64,000 nt of DNA from an uncultured Pseudoxanthomonas sp. (lineage in GTDB: Bacteria > Pseudomonadota > Gammaproteobacteria > Xanthomonadales > Xanthomonadaceae): positions 13,483 through 77,482 of the forward strand of contig CAMLGZ010000018.1 in assembly GCA_946479745.1 (NCBI GenBank), in the 5' to 3' direction. Shown piece by piece: positions 1 through 8,926 of the stretch. Every line of letters starts with the position of its first letter. The stretch's first letter is position 1. Under the pieces are notes generated by a model. That model saw only the letters and a program-made list of their open reading frames with translations. It was not told the DNA's origin and did not search any database. Position numbers and translations under genes: made by a program.

Positions 1-3000
1 CTACCCAACGCATCGGTGTGCTGGTATTTCAGCAATGGATTGCTTTCATCGTTGACCCCCGCCTCGCGGATAGCAACCACACTGCCGGCCAGATAGATGT
101 TGTTGTAGCGCTTTCCCTTACGGTAGTCGAGATGGAAGTAGGGTTTTCCATCGAAGGCATACTGCTGGTAATCACAAGCCGTGGCGTTACAGCTCAGGAT
201 CCGGCGTCCATGCGCATCATAGGCATACCACTCGGTATCACTGCCCCGAAGGCGGTTGCCGTAATCAAAGCCGAAGTTCGCCCCATTCTTGTTGTTTACA
301 TTACCTTGCAAATCGTAGCCAATTCCGACTATCGAAGCGCCGCTGGTGTTCTTGATATTAGTCAGCTGATTCTTGGCGTCATAGACATACTCGGCATAAT
401 CCTTGACACCCGCCAATTTCCAGGATTTCAAGTTATCCAAAGCATCGTAGGTGAAACGGTGCCAAGCATCGCCCCCAAAGTGCGCACTAAGAGCTCCGGT
501 CAACCGATCGAGACCGTCATACTCCATTTGGCGACCATAGTTGCTGCCCTGCACCAGGTCATCGATACGAGTAACGTTTCCGTTCGCGTCATACCAGTAC
601 TGATGATCCAGCGCGCCAGCACTGTCAGTGCTGCGTAGCGGCAGCTGCCTGGCGTTCTGCTGCATCGTATGCACGATGCCATTGCCGTAGGTGAACTGCT
701 TGATGCCGCCATTGGGATGGTACTGCACGCCAGTCGCGTAGCTGCCCGCCTGGGTAGCCTGACCCAAGGCGTTTGGCGCGTAGTTGACCGTCAGTGTGTT
801 GGGATAAGTGAGTACGCTGAGCGAACCGTTGCTGTCATAGGTGTACCCCAGCGAAAGAGGAGATCCCGCGACGTTGGTCACCTCATTGGTCAGCAAGCGG
901 CGTTTGTTATAACTGTAAGTGTTGGTCGTGGGGACGACATTCGCCTGCGTGGTGGTCACCAGGCTGGGTAGACCATCCGGCGTGTAGTACCAAGACTGGT
1001 TGCCGTTGCCATCTGTAAAGATCAGCGTCTTGAGCCGGTTGCGAGCATCATAGGTTCGGCTGACTTTGCGGGCCGCGACCGACCCCGATGTACCGTCAGC
1101 CTCACACGCAGTACCAGAAGCTAAACCAGCAGCCGACCACTTGAGGTTGCCCGCCCCGTCGTAGCCCATCAACGTCGCACTGGTTTCCGGCTCCGTGGTC
1201 TTGCACAGTTGGCGGTAACCGTCATACACATAGTAGCGTGACTGCTGCAAGGTACCGTCGCTGTTCCGCTGGCGTACCTGCTCCGGACTGCCCAAGTGTG
1301 GATGGCGGAATATTTCGGTTACCTTGCCTCCTTCGTGATAAACACTCCAGGTCAGCAGGTCGTAACTTGGCTGATCATAGACTTGGAAGCCACTTTGAAC
1401 CCGGTTACCACGTGGATTAGTTGCGAGGGTCTGAAAACCAGTCAGATATTCGGTAGTGCTGGCCAATATGCCGAGTTCGGAATCCTGTTCCACGCGCTTC
1501 ACGCGATCCAACACGTCGTAGGTTGTGCGCGTGCCTTGGCTAACCGAGTTTAAATCACCCACGTTGGTTGTCGGATACGACTGGAAGGCTAGGCGGCCGC
1601 TTGCATCGTAACGCTTTACCGTCTGGCTCAAAGTGCCAGCGATATTGGCAGCATCCAACTGCTCTTCCAGTACCGGACGCCACATGCCGTCGTAGTAGGT
1701 ATTGATGTGCTTGTTGCCTTCGTACCGGCTGGCCCGCCAATGGCCGGCAGGCAAGCCGTGTTCGTCTGAACTTATTTTCTGGAATGACATCGTCACCGCA
1801 TTCCAGACCGTACTGTCCCCCGTCGGATACGCAATACTGGCCAAGCGCCCCATGGCGTCATGGCCATAGCTGGTGGTGAACCCGTTCTCGTCGGTCACCG
1901 CCGTGATCCAACCCTTATCGTTGACCACCGCGGTCTGCGTGGCGCCCGAAGGCGCTTCGGGCGTAACCGGATACTGGATGGTGCGCGGAATACCCCGGTA
2001 CCAATTGCTCACCGTAGCAACGTTGTTGTTGCCGTCCTTGACCGTAGCCACCGTGCCATCGGCGTAATAGCTCAGGGTCTGCTGCAGCTTGCCGAAAGAG
2101 TAGCTTTGCAGCGGCAACACCGTGGCGGCATCGAAGACAGTCCGGGAAACCTCTATACCATTGGTCAGGGAGCGTTTGACCAGCCCCATGACCCACTTCG
2201 ACGGATCGTTATGGTATTCGATCGTCTCGGTCTTGCTGGCGAGATACGGCACCGAGGGTTGCAGGGGCGCTGGATTTCCCGGGACATCCACCGTCGCCAG
2301 GAGCTGACTGCCATTCTTCAGATGGAAGCGCAGGCCGGGAGCCGTGATCGGGATCGACCTTGTGCCAATCGGACCCGCCGAGAGCAGCTCCTCCTCGTTT
2401 CCATTCAAGTCCGTTACCCAGACGGACACCTTCGCCGTGGTGTTATAGGTATTCCAATTGACCGTAGCCGGACAAGTCACGCTGCCCGGGGCGATGTTGC
2501 AAGCACCGGGCGAGGCGGTGAGGGTGCCGGAAGGCGGCGGAAGCGCACCCGCCTGGATGTCCACGGTAGCCAGGGTCAGCGCACCGAATTTCAGATGCAT
2601 GCGCTTGGCCGTCGACGGGGGCATCACCGTAACTTGCGAACCATTCGGATCACTTGCAAACAGGACCATCCCGTTATTGCTCAAGTCGCTCGCCCACACC
2701 TCCGCGGTGGGTGCGTTCACGGAACTCCAGTTGATTGTGATGTTGCACGAGGTATTGCCCGGTGCGATGGTGCAGGGGTTCGGCGAAGCGGAGATCGTCC
2801 CCGAAGGCGGTGGCGGCGGATTTCCGAGAACGTCCACCGTGCTCAAGGTCTGGCTGCCGACCTTCAAATGGAACCTGGATCCGGCCGCCGTAATCCACGT
2901 CGCAGCCTGCCCACCGCTCTGACCATTGGCGAAAAGTTGCAATCCATTATTGCTGAGATCGGACACCCAGACACTGGCGCTGGAACTGGTCGAGTTCCAG

Positions 3001-3443
3001 CTGACCGTGGTAGAGCAGGTCGTGCTCCCCATGGCGATATTGCAGGGGTTGGGCGTGGCCGACACCGTTCCGGTGGGCACCGGCGGCGCAGTGATCGTTA
3101 TGGTTTTCGTATTGGAGGTAACGGTGTACTCATGAAGGGTAACCGTGTTGAAGGCCGTGGCGGTCGCCTTGTAGCTGTAAGTGCCTACGGGCAGGTTGGT
3201 TTCGGTGTAGGTCGTGGTTCCGAAATTCACGCTTTGGTTGTTGCGGAATAAAGTAATGGTGTCCGCATCTATCCGATATTTGTTCGTTCCCGTGCCGTTG
3301 GTTATAGCGATCGTCAACCCGAAGGTCGCTGGCGCCTCATAGGTCGAAGCCGGTGAAGATAAAGCAATGCTCTGCGCGCCAGCCGAAAGCGGCCAACCCA
3401 GAGCGCAAAGCAGCAACCCAACCACGCAAATCCATGACCGCAT
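1..3443 (-). CDS. RHS/YD-repeat protein, C-terminal half with own signal peptide (runs off left edge)
   Basis: Reading frame open from ATG at 3443 to the window edge (about 1147 residues, no stop seen). Residues 1-24 form a typical Sec signal peptide ending in AGAQ. Residues about 25-118 look like an Ig-like domain, about 120-391 are three tandem repeats of roughly 90 residues, and from about 395 onward there are many YD/RHS repeats (for example YDGLDRL, YDALDNL, YDAKNQL). The last visible residues, KYQHTDALG, match the start of the conserved RHS core, so the variable C-terminal tip lies outside the window. An AGGGA ribosome site precedes the ATG. The section beginning near residue 403 (TETIEYHNDPSKWVMGLV) is where full-length family members continue after the point at which the upstream gene (3516-5333) stops, so the two genes look like one RHS protein split in two. 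Function (cell surface, contact-dependent toxin or adhesin) is inferred from the family only. Confidence 0.85.
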   Translation of the reverse strand, partial: MRSWICVVGLLLCALGWPLSAGAQSIALSSPASTYEAPATFGLTIAITNGTGTNKYRIDADTITLFRNNQSVNFGTTTYTETNLPVGTYSYKATATAFNTVTLHEYTVTSNTKTITITAPPVPTGTVSATPNPCNIAMGSTTCSTTVSWNSTSSSASVWVSDLSNNGLQLFANGQSGGQAATWITAAGSRFHLKVGSQTLSTVDVLGNPPPPPSGTISASPNPCTIAPGNTSCNITINWSSVNAPTAEVWASDLSNNGMVLFASDPNGSQVTVMPPSTAKRMHLKFGALTLATVDIQAGALPPPSGTLTASPGACNIAPGSVTCPATVNWNTYNTTAKVSVWVTDLNGNEEELLSAGPIGTRSIPITAPGLRFHLKNGSQLLATVDVPGNPAPLQPSVPYLASKTETIEYHNDPSKWVMGLVKRSLTNGIEVSRTVFDAATVLPLQSYSFGKLQQTLSYYADGTVATVKDGNNNVATVSNWYRGIPRTIQYPVTPEAPSGATQTAVVNDKGWITAVTDENGFTTSYGHDAMGRLASIAYPTGDSTVWNAVTMSFQKISSDEHGLPAGHWRASRYEGNKHINTYYDGMWRPVLEEQLDAANIAGTLSQTVKRYDASGRLAFQSYPTTNVGDLNSVSQGTRTTYDVLDRVKRVEQDSELGILASTTEYLTGFQTLATNPRGNRVQSGFQVYDQPSYDLLTWSVYHEGGKVTEIFRHPHLGSPEQVRQRNSDGTLQQSRYYVYDGYRQLCKTTEPETSATLMGYDGAGNLKWSAAGLASGTACEADGTSGSVAARKVSRTYDARNRLKTLIFTDGNGNQSWYYTPDGLPSLVTTTQANVVPTTNTYSYNKRRLLTNEVTNVAGSPLSLGYTYDSNGSLSVLTYPNTLTVNYAPNALGQATQAGSYATGVQYHPNGGIKQFTYGNGIVHTMQQNARQLPLRSTDSAGALDHQYWYDANGNVTRIDDLVQGSNYGRQMEYDGLDRLTGALSAHFGGDAWHRFTYDALDNLKSWKLAGVKDYAEYVYDAKNQLTNIKNTSGASIVGIGYDLQGNVNNKNGANFGFDYGNRLRGSDTEWYAYDAHGRRILSCNATACDYQQYAFDGKPYFHLDYRKGKRYNNIYLAGSVVAIREAGVNDESNPLLKYQHTDALG
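2271..3086 (-). repeat. Three in-frame Ig-like repeats inside the RHS protein
   Basis: Codons for residues about 120-208, 209-298 and 299-391. Each unit opens with a proline-rich linker followed by SGT-(I/L)-(S/T)-ASP, has a paired Cys pattern (PNPC...C), a WASDL/WVTDL-type strand and ends in a TVDV-like strand. They are diverged at the base level, so they are old duplications rather than recent tandem copies. The likely role is a spacer or surface-exposed stalk. Confidence 0.75.
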
Positions 3444-3515
3444 ATCCGATTCCCTTGATTCCTGCAACGTTACGAAGCGCTATCGACCTTCAGCGACGGA
3501 AACTACTTTTCCCCG

Positions 3516-5333
3516 CTACGGCGACTGCCGGCTTCCACGAAAGATCCTGGTTGGGTTGGCGAGCGCATCGAACTGCTCGTTGATGGTCGTGAATACGACG
3601 CCGTCCTGTACCGTTTCGGTACTGATAAGCGGGCGATGGAGCTCACTCTGGAAACCGTCGCCATTGCCCCGCAGGCTGTTGCCGAACCTGGCCGGATAAG
3701 CCGCACGCCTCATCGAAAAATCGTAGGTGTAAGTCTGGACGCGGAGAATATTGGACTCGCTGGTGCCCTGCTCCACTTTCAGCAACTTGCCTTCGTTGTA
3801 TTGAAAGCTGTTTCCGTAGGTATACCGGATCCATTCATTGCCGGGGCCGGTGACCGTGGTCTTGCTGGAGCCGGCGCAGCTATCCGATGTACAGGGTGTC
3901 TCGAAGCAGTCGTAGACGGACCAGTTGCATACCGGGTACTGGAAGCTGGCGCCACGCCCGTAGCGCGCGCTGATTTGCGGGTCGTAACTGTAGTTCCATT
4001 CTGCCGTCGCCAATCCAGGACCCGTGACCACCTTCTTGGTCAGAGTGAAGCTATAGGCGGAAATGGCGTAAGTGTTGACGTCATCCTGGGTGTTGTTGTT
4101 GGTGCCCGGCGCTGCGCCGGCCGGAGAGGTCGTGACATTGCCGCAGGCCACCGGCACCTGGCTGCGCCCATGCTCCAGGATGGTGGTGGTGAAAGTAGCC
4201 GTGGCGCCCGAAGGGTGGGTAATGGAAGCCACCGGCGGCGGCAGATACATGTTGATGGGTATTTCGTTGACGACGCAATCGCGCAACGGCTCGCCCTGCG
4301 GCGATTCGTTGACCTTGATTTCCGCTGCCGCGAAGGCCGCAAAGCCGATGTTCCAGGCGCTGCCGTCCGGCAAGGTGACCGTGGTCAGCGTCGTGCGGCC
4401 TCCCTCGGCATCGCCGTAGGTGTAGGACCAGGTGCGGGTTCCGTCGCTGACGCTTGAAATATAGTTTCCGCTATAGGCAGCGGTGAGGACCCGGCCATCG
4501 CTGGCTTCGATCCTGGTCAGCTTGCCGCGCTGGTCGTAGGCATTGGTGTAGGTATAGGCGACCCAGTTGCCGAAACGGTCTTCCACGCGCGTGGCATAGA
4601 GCACGTTCCGGAAACGGGGGGCGGTTATATAAATGCCGGACCCCGTGACGTCCCAGTTACTGCGGCCCCGCATGCTGGGTTCGCCGTAGCGGCCCATCCA
4701 GTTGAACCAGTAGCGCGTGCCGTCGGCAGTGATGGCCAGGTAGCCTTCGCCGGTGCCGTTGAGTATCGACGTCAAGCAGGCGACATGAGTCCTGCCGTTA
4801 TCGACGGTCCACGGATAGGGACCGCCGCTGGTGGGCACGGTGGCGGCTGTGGAAACCAGCATGTCGCCGCCGCCTCCTCCGGGCAGGTCCATGGTCAGGC
4901 CCTGCCAGAAATCGCGCAGCAGGAATCCGCCTGCCGGGACAGGTGGAATTCCGGGGCTCGAGCAACGGTTTCCGGGCGTGGCGCCCTGCACCGCCCAATC
5001 GCCGGAGAACACGCCGCTTATCTGCGGCACCTCGACCGTCCAGTCCGCCAGCATTTCCTGGCTGCCGTTTTGCTTGCGGTTCTTGACGTCGAAGCTGCGC
5101 GAAAACGCAACGGGCAACCCATCGTTGCCCGGCAGACTCACATCGGTGGCAGCGAAGGAAAGCGCACCGTTGGACAGGCTTACCTGGTCGCCAGCGAAAT
5201 CCGGCCCCAAGGGCGCCACGGTCTGACTGGCCTTGATCCGCTTGTCGAAATCCTCCCACGGAAACTTGCCTGTCTGTGCCTGCACGGTCCAGGTCAGACC
5301 CAGCAAGAAGGCTGCAATGACGATGCGTTTCAT
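3516..5333 (-). CDS. RHS-family protein, N-terminal half (truncated)
   Basis: 605 residues. Residues 1-19 (MKRIVIAAFLLGLTWTVQAQ region) are a Sec signal peptide. Next comes the N-terminal region seen in Xanthomonadales RHS proteins (GDQVSLSNGALSFAATDVSL, then PVAFSRSF), followed by early YD-type repeats (YTNAYDQRGKLTRIEASDGR). The protein ends abruptly after FDALANPTRIFRGSRQSP, in the middle of a YD repeat and long before any RHS core. The next gene on the same strand starts 72 bases later and resumes the family sequence. An AGGGA site lies 11 bases before the ATG. It may be a secreted fragment with its own role or the 5' half of a broken gene. No frameshift that would simply rejoin the two halves is visible, because the alternative frame also stops within a few codons. 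Confidence 0.8.
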   Translation of the reverse strand: MKRIVIAAFLLGLTWTVQAQTGKFPWEDFDKRIKASQTVAPLGPDFAGDQVSLSNGALSFAATDVSLPGNDGLPVAFSRSFDVKNRKQNGSQEMLADWTVEVPQISGVFSGDWAVQGATPGNRCSSPGIPPVPAGGFLLRDFWQGLTMDLPGGGGGDMLVSTAATVPTSGGPYPWTVDNGRTHVACLTSILNGTGEGYLAITADGTRYWFNWMGRYGEPSMRGRSNWDVTGSGIYITAPRFRNVLYATRVEDRFGNWVAYTYTNAYDQRGKLTRIEASDGRVLTAAYSGNYISSVSDGTRTWSYTYGDAEGGRTTLTTVTLPDGSAWNIGFAAFAAAEIKVNESPQGEPLRDCVVNEIPINMYLPPPVASITHPSGATATFTTTILEHGRSQVPVACGNVTTSPAGAAPGTNNNTQDDVNTYAISAYSFTLTKKVVTGPGLATAEWNYSYDPQISARYGRGASFQYPVCNWSVYDCFETPCTSDSCAGSSKTTVTGPGNEWIRYTYGNSFQYNEGKLLKVEQGTSESNILRVQTYTYDFSMRRAAYPARFGNSLRGNGDGFQSELHRPLISTETVQDGVVFTTINEQFDALANPTRIFRGSRQSP

Positions 5334-5828
5334 GTTCGCACTGTTCCCTGTGTCAATTAAATGGAAGAAAATGAATTTAAAAGTATCGATGGCGCTGGAA
5401 CGAAAAGTAGCGGCTGGGAGCCCACCCTGAGGCGTTTCTGTTACGACTTTTCAGCCGCACAACAGAGAGCCGACAGACAGGACACTGTCCGCTTGGAAAA
5501 AACCTGTACTTGATCCCCTTCGTGCGCCGCAGCCCCTTGCGGTATGTGGCATATATATCTGTGTCAGTTCAGAAATGCAAACAGCAATGACGTGGCATTT
5601 TTTTATTTCTATCTTTGCGGACGTCAATGGTGAGAATCAGATGAGATATCACAATTGTCCTACCGCAACCTCCATGGCCTGACGGGCGATGTGAATTATT
5701 TACATGTGCGCAAGTCACAATTTTTGACCGCCGCGTGTGCGTGGACAAAGGGCACTTCCAGAAACCTTCCGTCGCTTTCCATGGCCGATGAAAAGATCAC
5801 TAGACCGTTTATCGTGGCGATCCAAGAC
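5334..5828. other. AT-richer 495-base intergenic stretch upstream of the RHS genes
   Basis: No convincing coding frame. On the minus strand it must hold the promoter of the RHS gene (A/T-rich stretch at about 5355-5395) and the 3' end of the sugar dehydrogenase transcript. No clear terminator hairpin or known regulatory motif was seen. It is visibly richer in A and T than neighbouring DNA. Confidence 0.4.
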
Positions 5829-7001
5829 TCATTGGGGCGCTGGTGGCGTAATCCTGAGAAGCTTCCCATCCTCCGCATCCGTCAACACATAAAGTTCCCC
5901 CTCCGGCCCCTGCCTTACATCGCGGATGCGCTGCTGCAAAGCACTGAGCAACCGCTCTTCGTGCATCACCTTGTCACCATCCAATTCCAGGCGGATCAAT
6001 TCGCTGGATGCCAAGGCACCCAGGAACAGATTGCCCTTCCATTGCGGAAACAGATCGCCGGTATAGAACGCCATGCCGCTGAGTCCCGGCGATACCGCCC
6101 ACACATGATGCGGCTGCTCCATGCCTGGTGCTGATTTGCCGACCGAGCCCGGCACCGGACTGCCGTTGTAGTCGATGCCGTGAGTGATGACCGGCCACCC
6201 ATAATTGCGTCCGGCCTGCGGAATATTGAGCTCGTCGCCGCCCATCGGACCATGTTCGCTGGTCCATATCTGCCGCGTCACCGGATGCAGCGCAGCGCCC
6301 TGCATGTTGCGGTGGCCGTACGACCAGATTTCCCCTCTTGCGCCTGCGCGTTTGACGAAGGGATTGTCGTCGGGAATGCGGCCGTCCGGCCATATCCGCA
6401 CCAACTTGCCTTGCAGCTTGTCCAGCTCCTGCGCCGCAGCGGCGGCCACGCGATTGTCGCCCTGGGTGACGAACAGATGCCCGGCATCATCGAAGACCAG
6501 ACGCGAACCCACGTGGGTGCCGTGCGAAAGTTTCGGCTCCTGGCGATAGACCACTTGCGTGTCTTGCAACGCTCCACCCTGCAGGCGACCCCGCATCACC
6601 GCAGTGCCGGCTTTGTTGCCGCGCAGAGTAGGTTCGGCAAAGGACAGATAGACCAGATTGTCGCTGGCGAAGGTCGGCGATACCGCCACGTCCAGCAGGC
6701 CAGCCTGGCCATCGACGAATATCTTGGGTAGGCCGGTGATGGGCGCCGACACCTGGCCCGCCGCGGAAATGCGGCGCAAGCGTCCCGGTCGTTCGGTCAC
6801 CAGCATGTCGCCGCCCGGCAGAAAGGCCAATCCCCAGGGATGCTCGAGACCGGCGACCAGCTCGATCACCGCATAAGAGCCTTTTTCGGATTGGAGCACC
6901 GTGGGCGCCGCATTCGCCGTGCGTGGCTGGGTCGCAGGGGAAACTGGCTCTTTGCCGCAAGCCGACAAGCCGAGCAACAGGAGGACAGCCAGAACGCGCA
7001 T
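5829..7001 (-). CDS. PQQ-dependent sugar dehydrogenase, lipoprotein
   Basis: 390 residues from the ATG at 7001, chosen because it gives a lipoprotein signal (LLLLGLSAC, acylated Cys15) and has a GGAG site 8 bases upstream; an in-frame start 15 codons earlier gives no signal peptide. Residues 54-57 HPWG and the following LAFLPGGDMLVTERPGRL are the opening blade of the six-bladed propeller of soluble aldose-sugar dehydrogenases (Asd/YliI and GDH-B family), and the GHRNMQG and SEHGPMGGDELN segments also fit. It is expected to be anchored in the periplasm and to oxidise aldoses with PQQ. No PQQ biosynthesis gene is in the window. It stands alone, divergent from the acyl carrier protein gene. Confidence 0.85.
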   Translation of the reverse strand: MRVLAVLLLLGLSACGKEPVSPATQPRTANAAPTVLQSEKGSYAVIELVAGLEHPWGLAFLPGGDMLVTERPGRLRRISAAGQVSAPITGLPKIFVDGQAGLLDVAVSPTFASDNLVYLSFAEPTLRGNKAGTAVMRGRLQGGALQDTQVVYRQEPKLSHGTHVGSRLVFDDAGHLFVTQGDNRVAAAAAQELDKLQGKLVRIWPDGRIPDDNPFVKRAGARGEIWSYGHRNMQGAALHPVTRQIWTSEHGPMGGDELNIPQAGRNYGWPVITHGIDYNGSPVPGSVGKSAPGMEQPHHVWAVSPGLSGMAFYTGDLFPQWKGNLFLGALASSELIRLELDGDKVMHEERLLSALQQRIRDVRQGPEGELYVLTDAEDGKLLRITPPAPQ

Positions 7002-7158
7002 GGCAACGACTCCGTGGGAACGCAGGGGATGCCCGGATGTTAGCACCCGCTCCAGCGGCGGATGGAGACAGCACTCGGTTTCCCGGCCCGAGCACTGGCC
7101 GGTACAGGCCCCAAGCCGCGTTCATGTTGATAGCACCAAGGGAGATTGGGGGATCCGC

Positions 7159-7407
7159 ATGCAGCAAAAACAACAGATCAAGAAATTCATACTGGAGAAT
7201 TTCCTGTTCTCGGACGATGAGTCCGCGTTGGGCGACCAGGACTCGCTGATCCGTGGAGGCATCATCGATTCGACGGGCATCCACGAACTGATCTTCTTTC
7301 TGGAAGACGAGTTCAAACTGACCATCGTGCCGGACGAAATGATCCCGGCGAATTTCGATTCGATCCAGACCGTCGACGAATTCGTCCGCCGCAAACTCGC
7401 CGTCTGA
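7159..7407 (+). CDS. Acyl carrier protein
   Basis: 82 residues from the ATG at 7159, which follows a strong GGGGGA site. Helical ACP fold with the phosphopantetheine attachment in GGIIDSTGI: Ser38, with DST in place of the usual DSL. The downstream helix IHELIFFLEDEFKLTI is typical. This is a specialised carrier, not the fatty-acid-synthesis AcpP, because it stands as the first gene of a biosynthetic run: the AMP ligase follows after 13 bases, then the NAD-synthetase-like and GNAT genes. It probably carries an acyl group loaded by the ligase. Confidence 0.85.
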   Translation: MQQKQQIKKFILENFLFSDDESALGDQDSLIRGGIIDSTGIHELIFFLEDEFKLTIVPDEMIPANFDSIQTVDEFVRRKLAV

Positions 7408-7420
7408 CCGGCAGCTCCAC

Positions 7421-8926
7421 GTGAACGGACTACCAGGCCGCGTCGCCCGCATCGCCCGGGAAACACCGCGGCGCACCGCGCTGGTGGACGGTGCGCGCAC
7501 GATCGACTACGGCCAATTCTGGCGGCAGGCGCAGGCATTCGCTGTCGGCCTGCGCGAACAGGGCCTGGTCAAGGGCGAGCGTTTGGCGCTGTTGCTGCCC
7601 AACCGCATCGAAGCCGCCGTGGCCTGCTATGGCGGCTGGCTGGCGGGCGCCGTCGTGGTGCCTTTGAACGTGCAGGCGCGCGAGCGCGACTTCGCGCCCT
7701 GGTTGCGGCACTGCGGCGCCCGCCATGTGGTCTACGAACAAGGCCATCGCGACGCGGAGCTGGCGTTGGAGCAGATCGGATACAGCGGAAGCCGCACCGT
7801 CCTGGCGGATGCAGAGCCGTTGCTTCCGCCATCGGAGGAAACAGCTACGCCGGAATTCCAGATGGTCGAAGCCGGCGACACTGCACTGATCCTCTATACC
7901 TCCGGCACCACCGGCGCGCCGAAAGGGGTGATGCTCAGTCACGCCAATCTTGCCGCCAATGCGGAAGCGGTGGTGGCGTACCTGGGACTGGGACAGGAGG
8001 ACCGCGTGCTCAGCGTGCTTCCTTTCTATTACGCCTACGGTGCCTCGGTCCTGCACACCCATCTCATCAGCGGCGCCTGCGTGGTGCTGGCGCCCAACCT
8101 GCTGTTCCCGCATCTGGTGCTGCAAGCGCTTTCGCAGGAACGCGCCACCGGATTTTCCGGCGTGCCTTCGACCTATGCGCTGTTGCTTCAGCACACTGCC
8201 TTGGGCGAATACGATTTCTCTTCGTTGCGTTACCTGACCCAGGCCGGCGGCGCGATGTCGCCGCAGCTGACCCAACGCCTGCGCGCCGCCCTGCCCCATC
8301 CGCGATTGTTCGTGATGTACGGGCAGACCGAGGCGACCTCGCGCATCAGCTGGCTGCCACCGGAAAAGCTGGACGAAAAACTGGGTTCGGTGGGCGTTCC
8401 CGTGCAAGGCCTGCAATGGAAGATCCTGCGCGAAGACGGCAGCCCCGCCGACGCCGGCGATAGCGGCGAAGTGTGGGTGCAAGGACCCAGCGTGATGCAG
8501 GGCTACTGGGAAAACGCGACCGCCACCGCCAGTGCGCTCGCCGAAGGTTGGCTGCGTACCGGCGATGTGGGTTACCTGGATCGCGATGGTTATCTGTTCC
8601 TGCTCGGCCGCCGCAGCGACATGATCAAGACCGGCGCGCACCGGGTGCACCCGACCGATGTGGAGGAAGTGATCGCCGAAATGCCGGGCGTGACCGAAGT
8701 GGCCGTGGTTGGCGTGGAAGACGAAATCCTGGGCCAGGTGATCAAGGCGTTCGTCGTCGCCACCGATCTGCCGCCGCGCGCCGAAGAACGCATCAAGGCG
8801 CATTGCCGCGCTCGCCTGGCTCCCTACAAGATTCCCAAACACGTCGCCTTCGTCGACGCCCTGCCGCGCACCGCTTCCGGCAAGGTCCGGCGCGTCCAAC
8901 TGATGGAACTACAGAGCACGCCATGA
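7421..8926 (+). CDS. AMP-forming acyl-CoA/acyl-ACP ligase
   Basis: 501 residues, GTG start. ANL superfamily: residues 160-169 are the P-loop TSGTTGAPKG, then YGQTEATSRISWLPP (adenylation motif), WLRTGDVGYLDRDGYLFLLG, and the C-terminal catalytic Lys488 in PRTASGKVRR. It resembles ligases found in exosortase-type and other exopolysaccharide loci that sit next to a stand-alone ACP, so it likely activates a carboxylic acid with ATP and loads it on the neighbouring ACP or on CoA. The stop overlaps the next start by four bases (ATGA), indicating translational coupling. The substrate cannot be read from sequence. Confidence 0.85.
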   Translation: MNGLPGRVARIARETPRRTALVDGARTIDYGQFWRQAQAFAVGLREQGLVKGERLALLLPNRIEAAVACYGGWLAGAVVVPLNVQARERDFAPWLRHCGARHVVYEQGHRDAELALEQIGYSGSRTVLADAEPLLPPSEETATPEFQMVEAGDTALILYTSGTTGAPKGVMLSHANLAANAEAVVAYLGLGQEDRVLSVLPFYYAYGASVLHTHLISGACVVLAPNLLFPHLVLQALSQERATGFSGVPSTYALLLQHTALGEYDFSSLRYLTQAGGAMSPQLTQRLRAALPHPRLFVMYGQTEATSRISWLPPEKLDEKLGSVGVPVQGLQWKILREDGSPADAGDSGEVWVQGPSVMQGYWENATATASALAEGWLRTGDVGYLDRDGYLFLLGRRSDMIKTGAHRVHPTDVEEVIAEMPGVTEVAVVGVEDEILGQVIKAFVVATDLPPRAEERIKAHCRARLAPYKIPKHVAFVDALPRTASGKVRRVQLMELQSTP

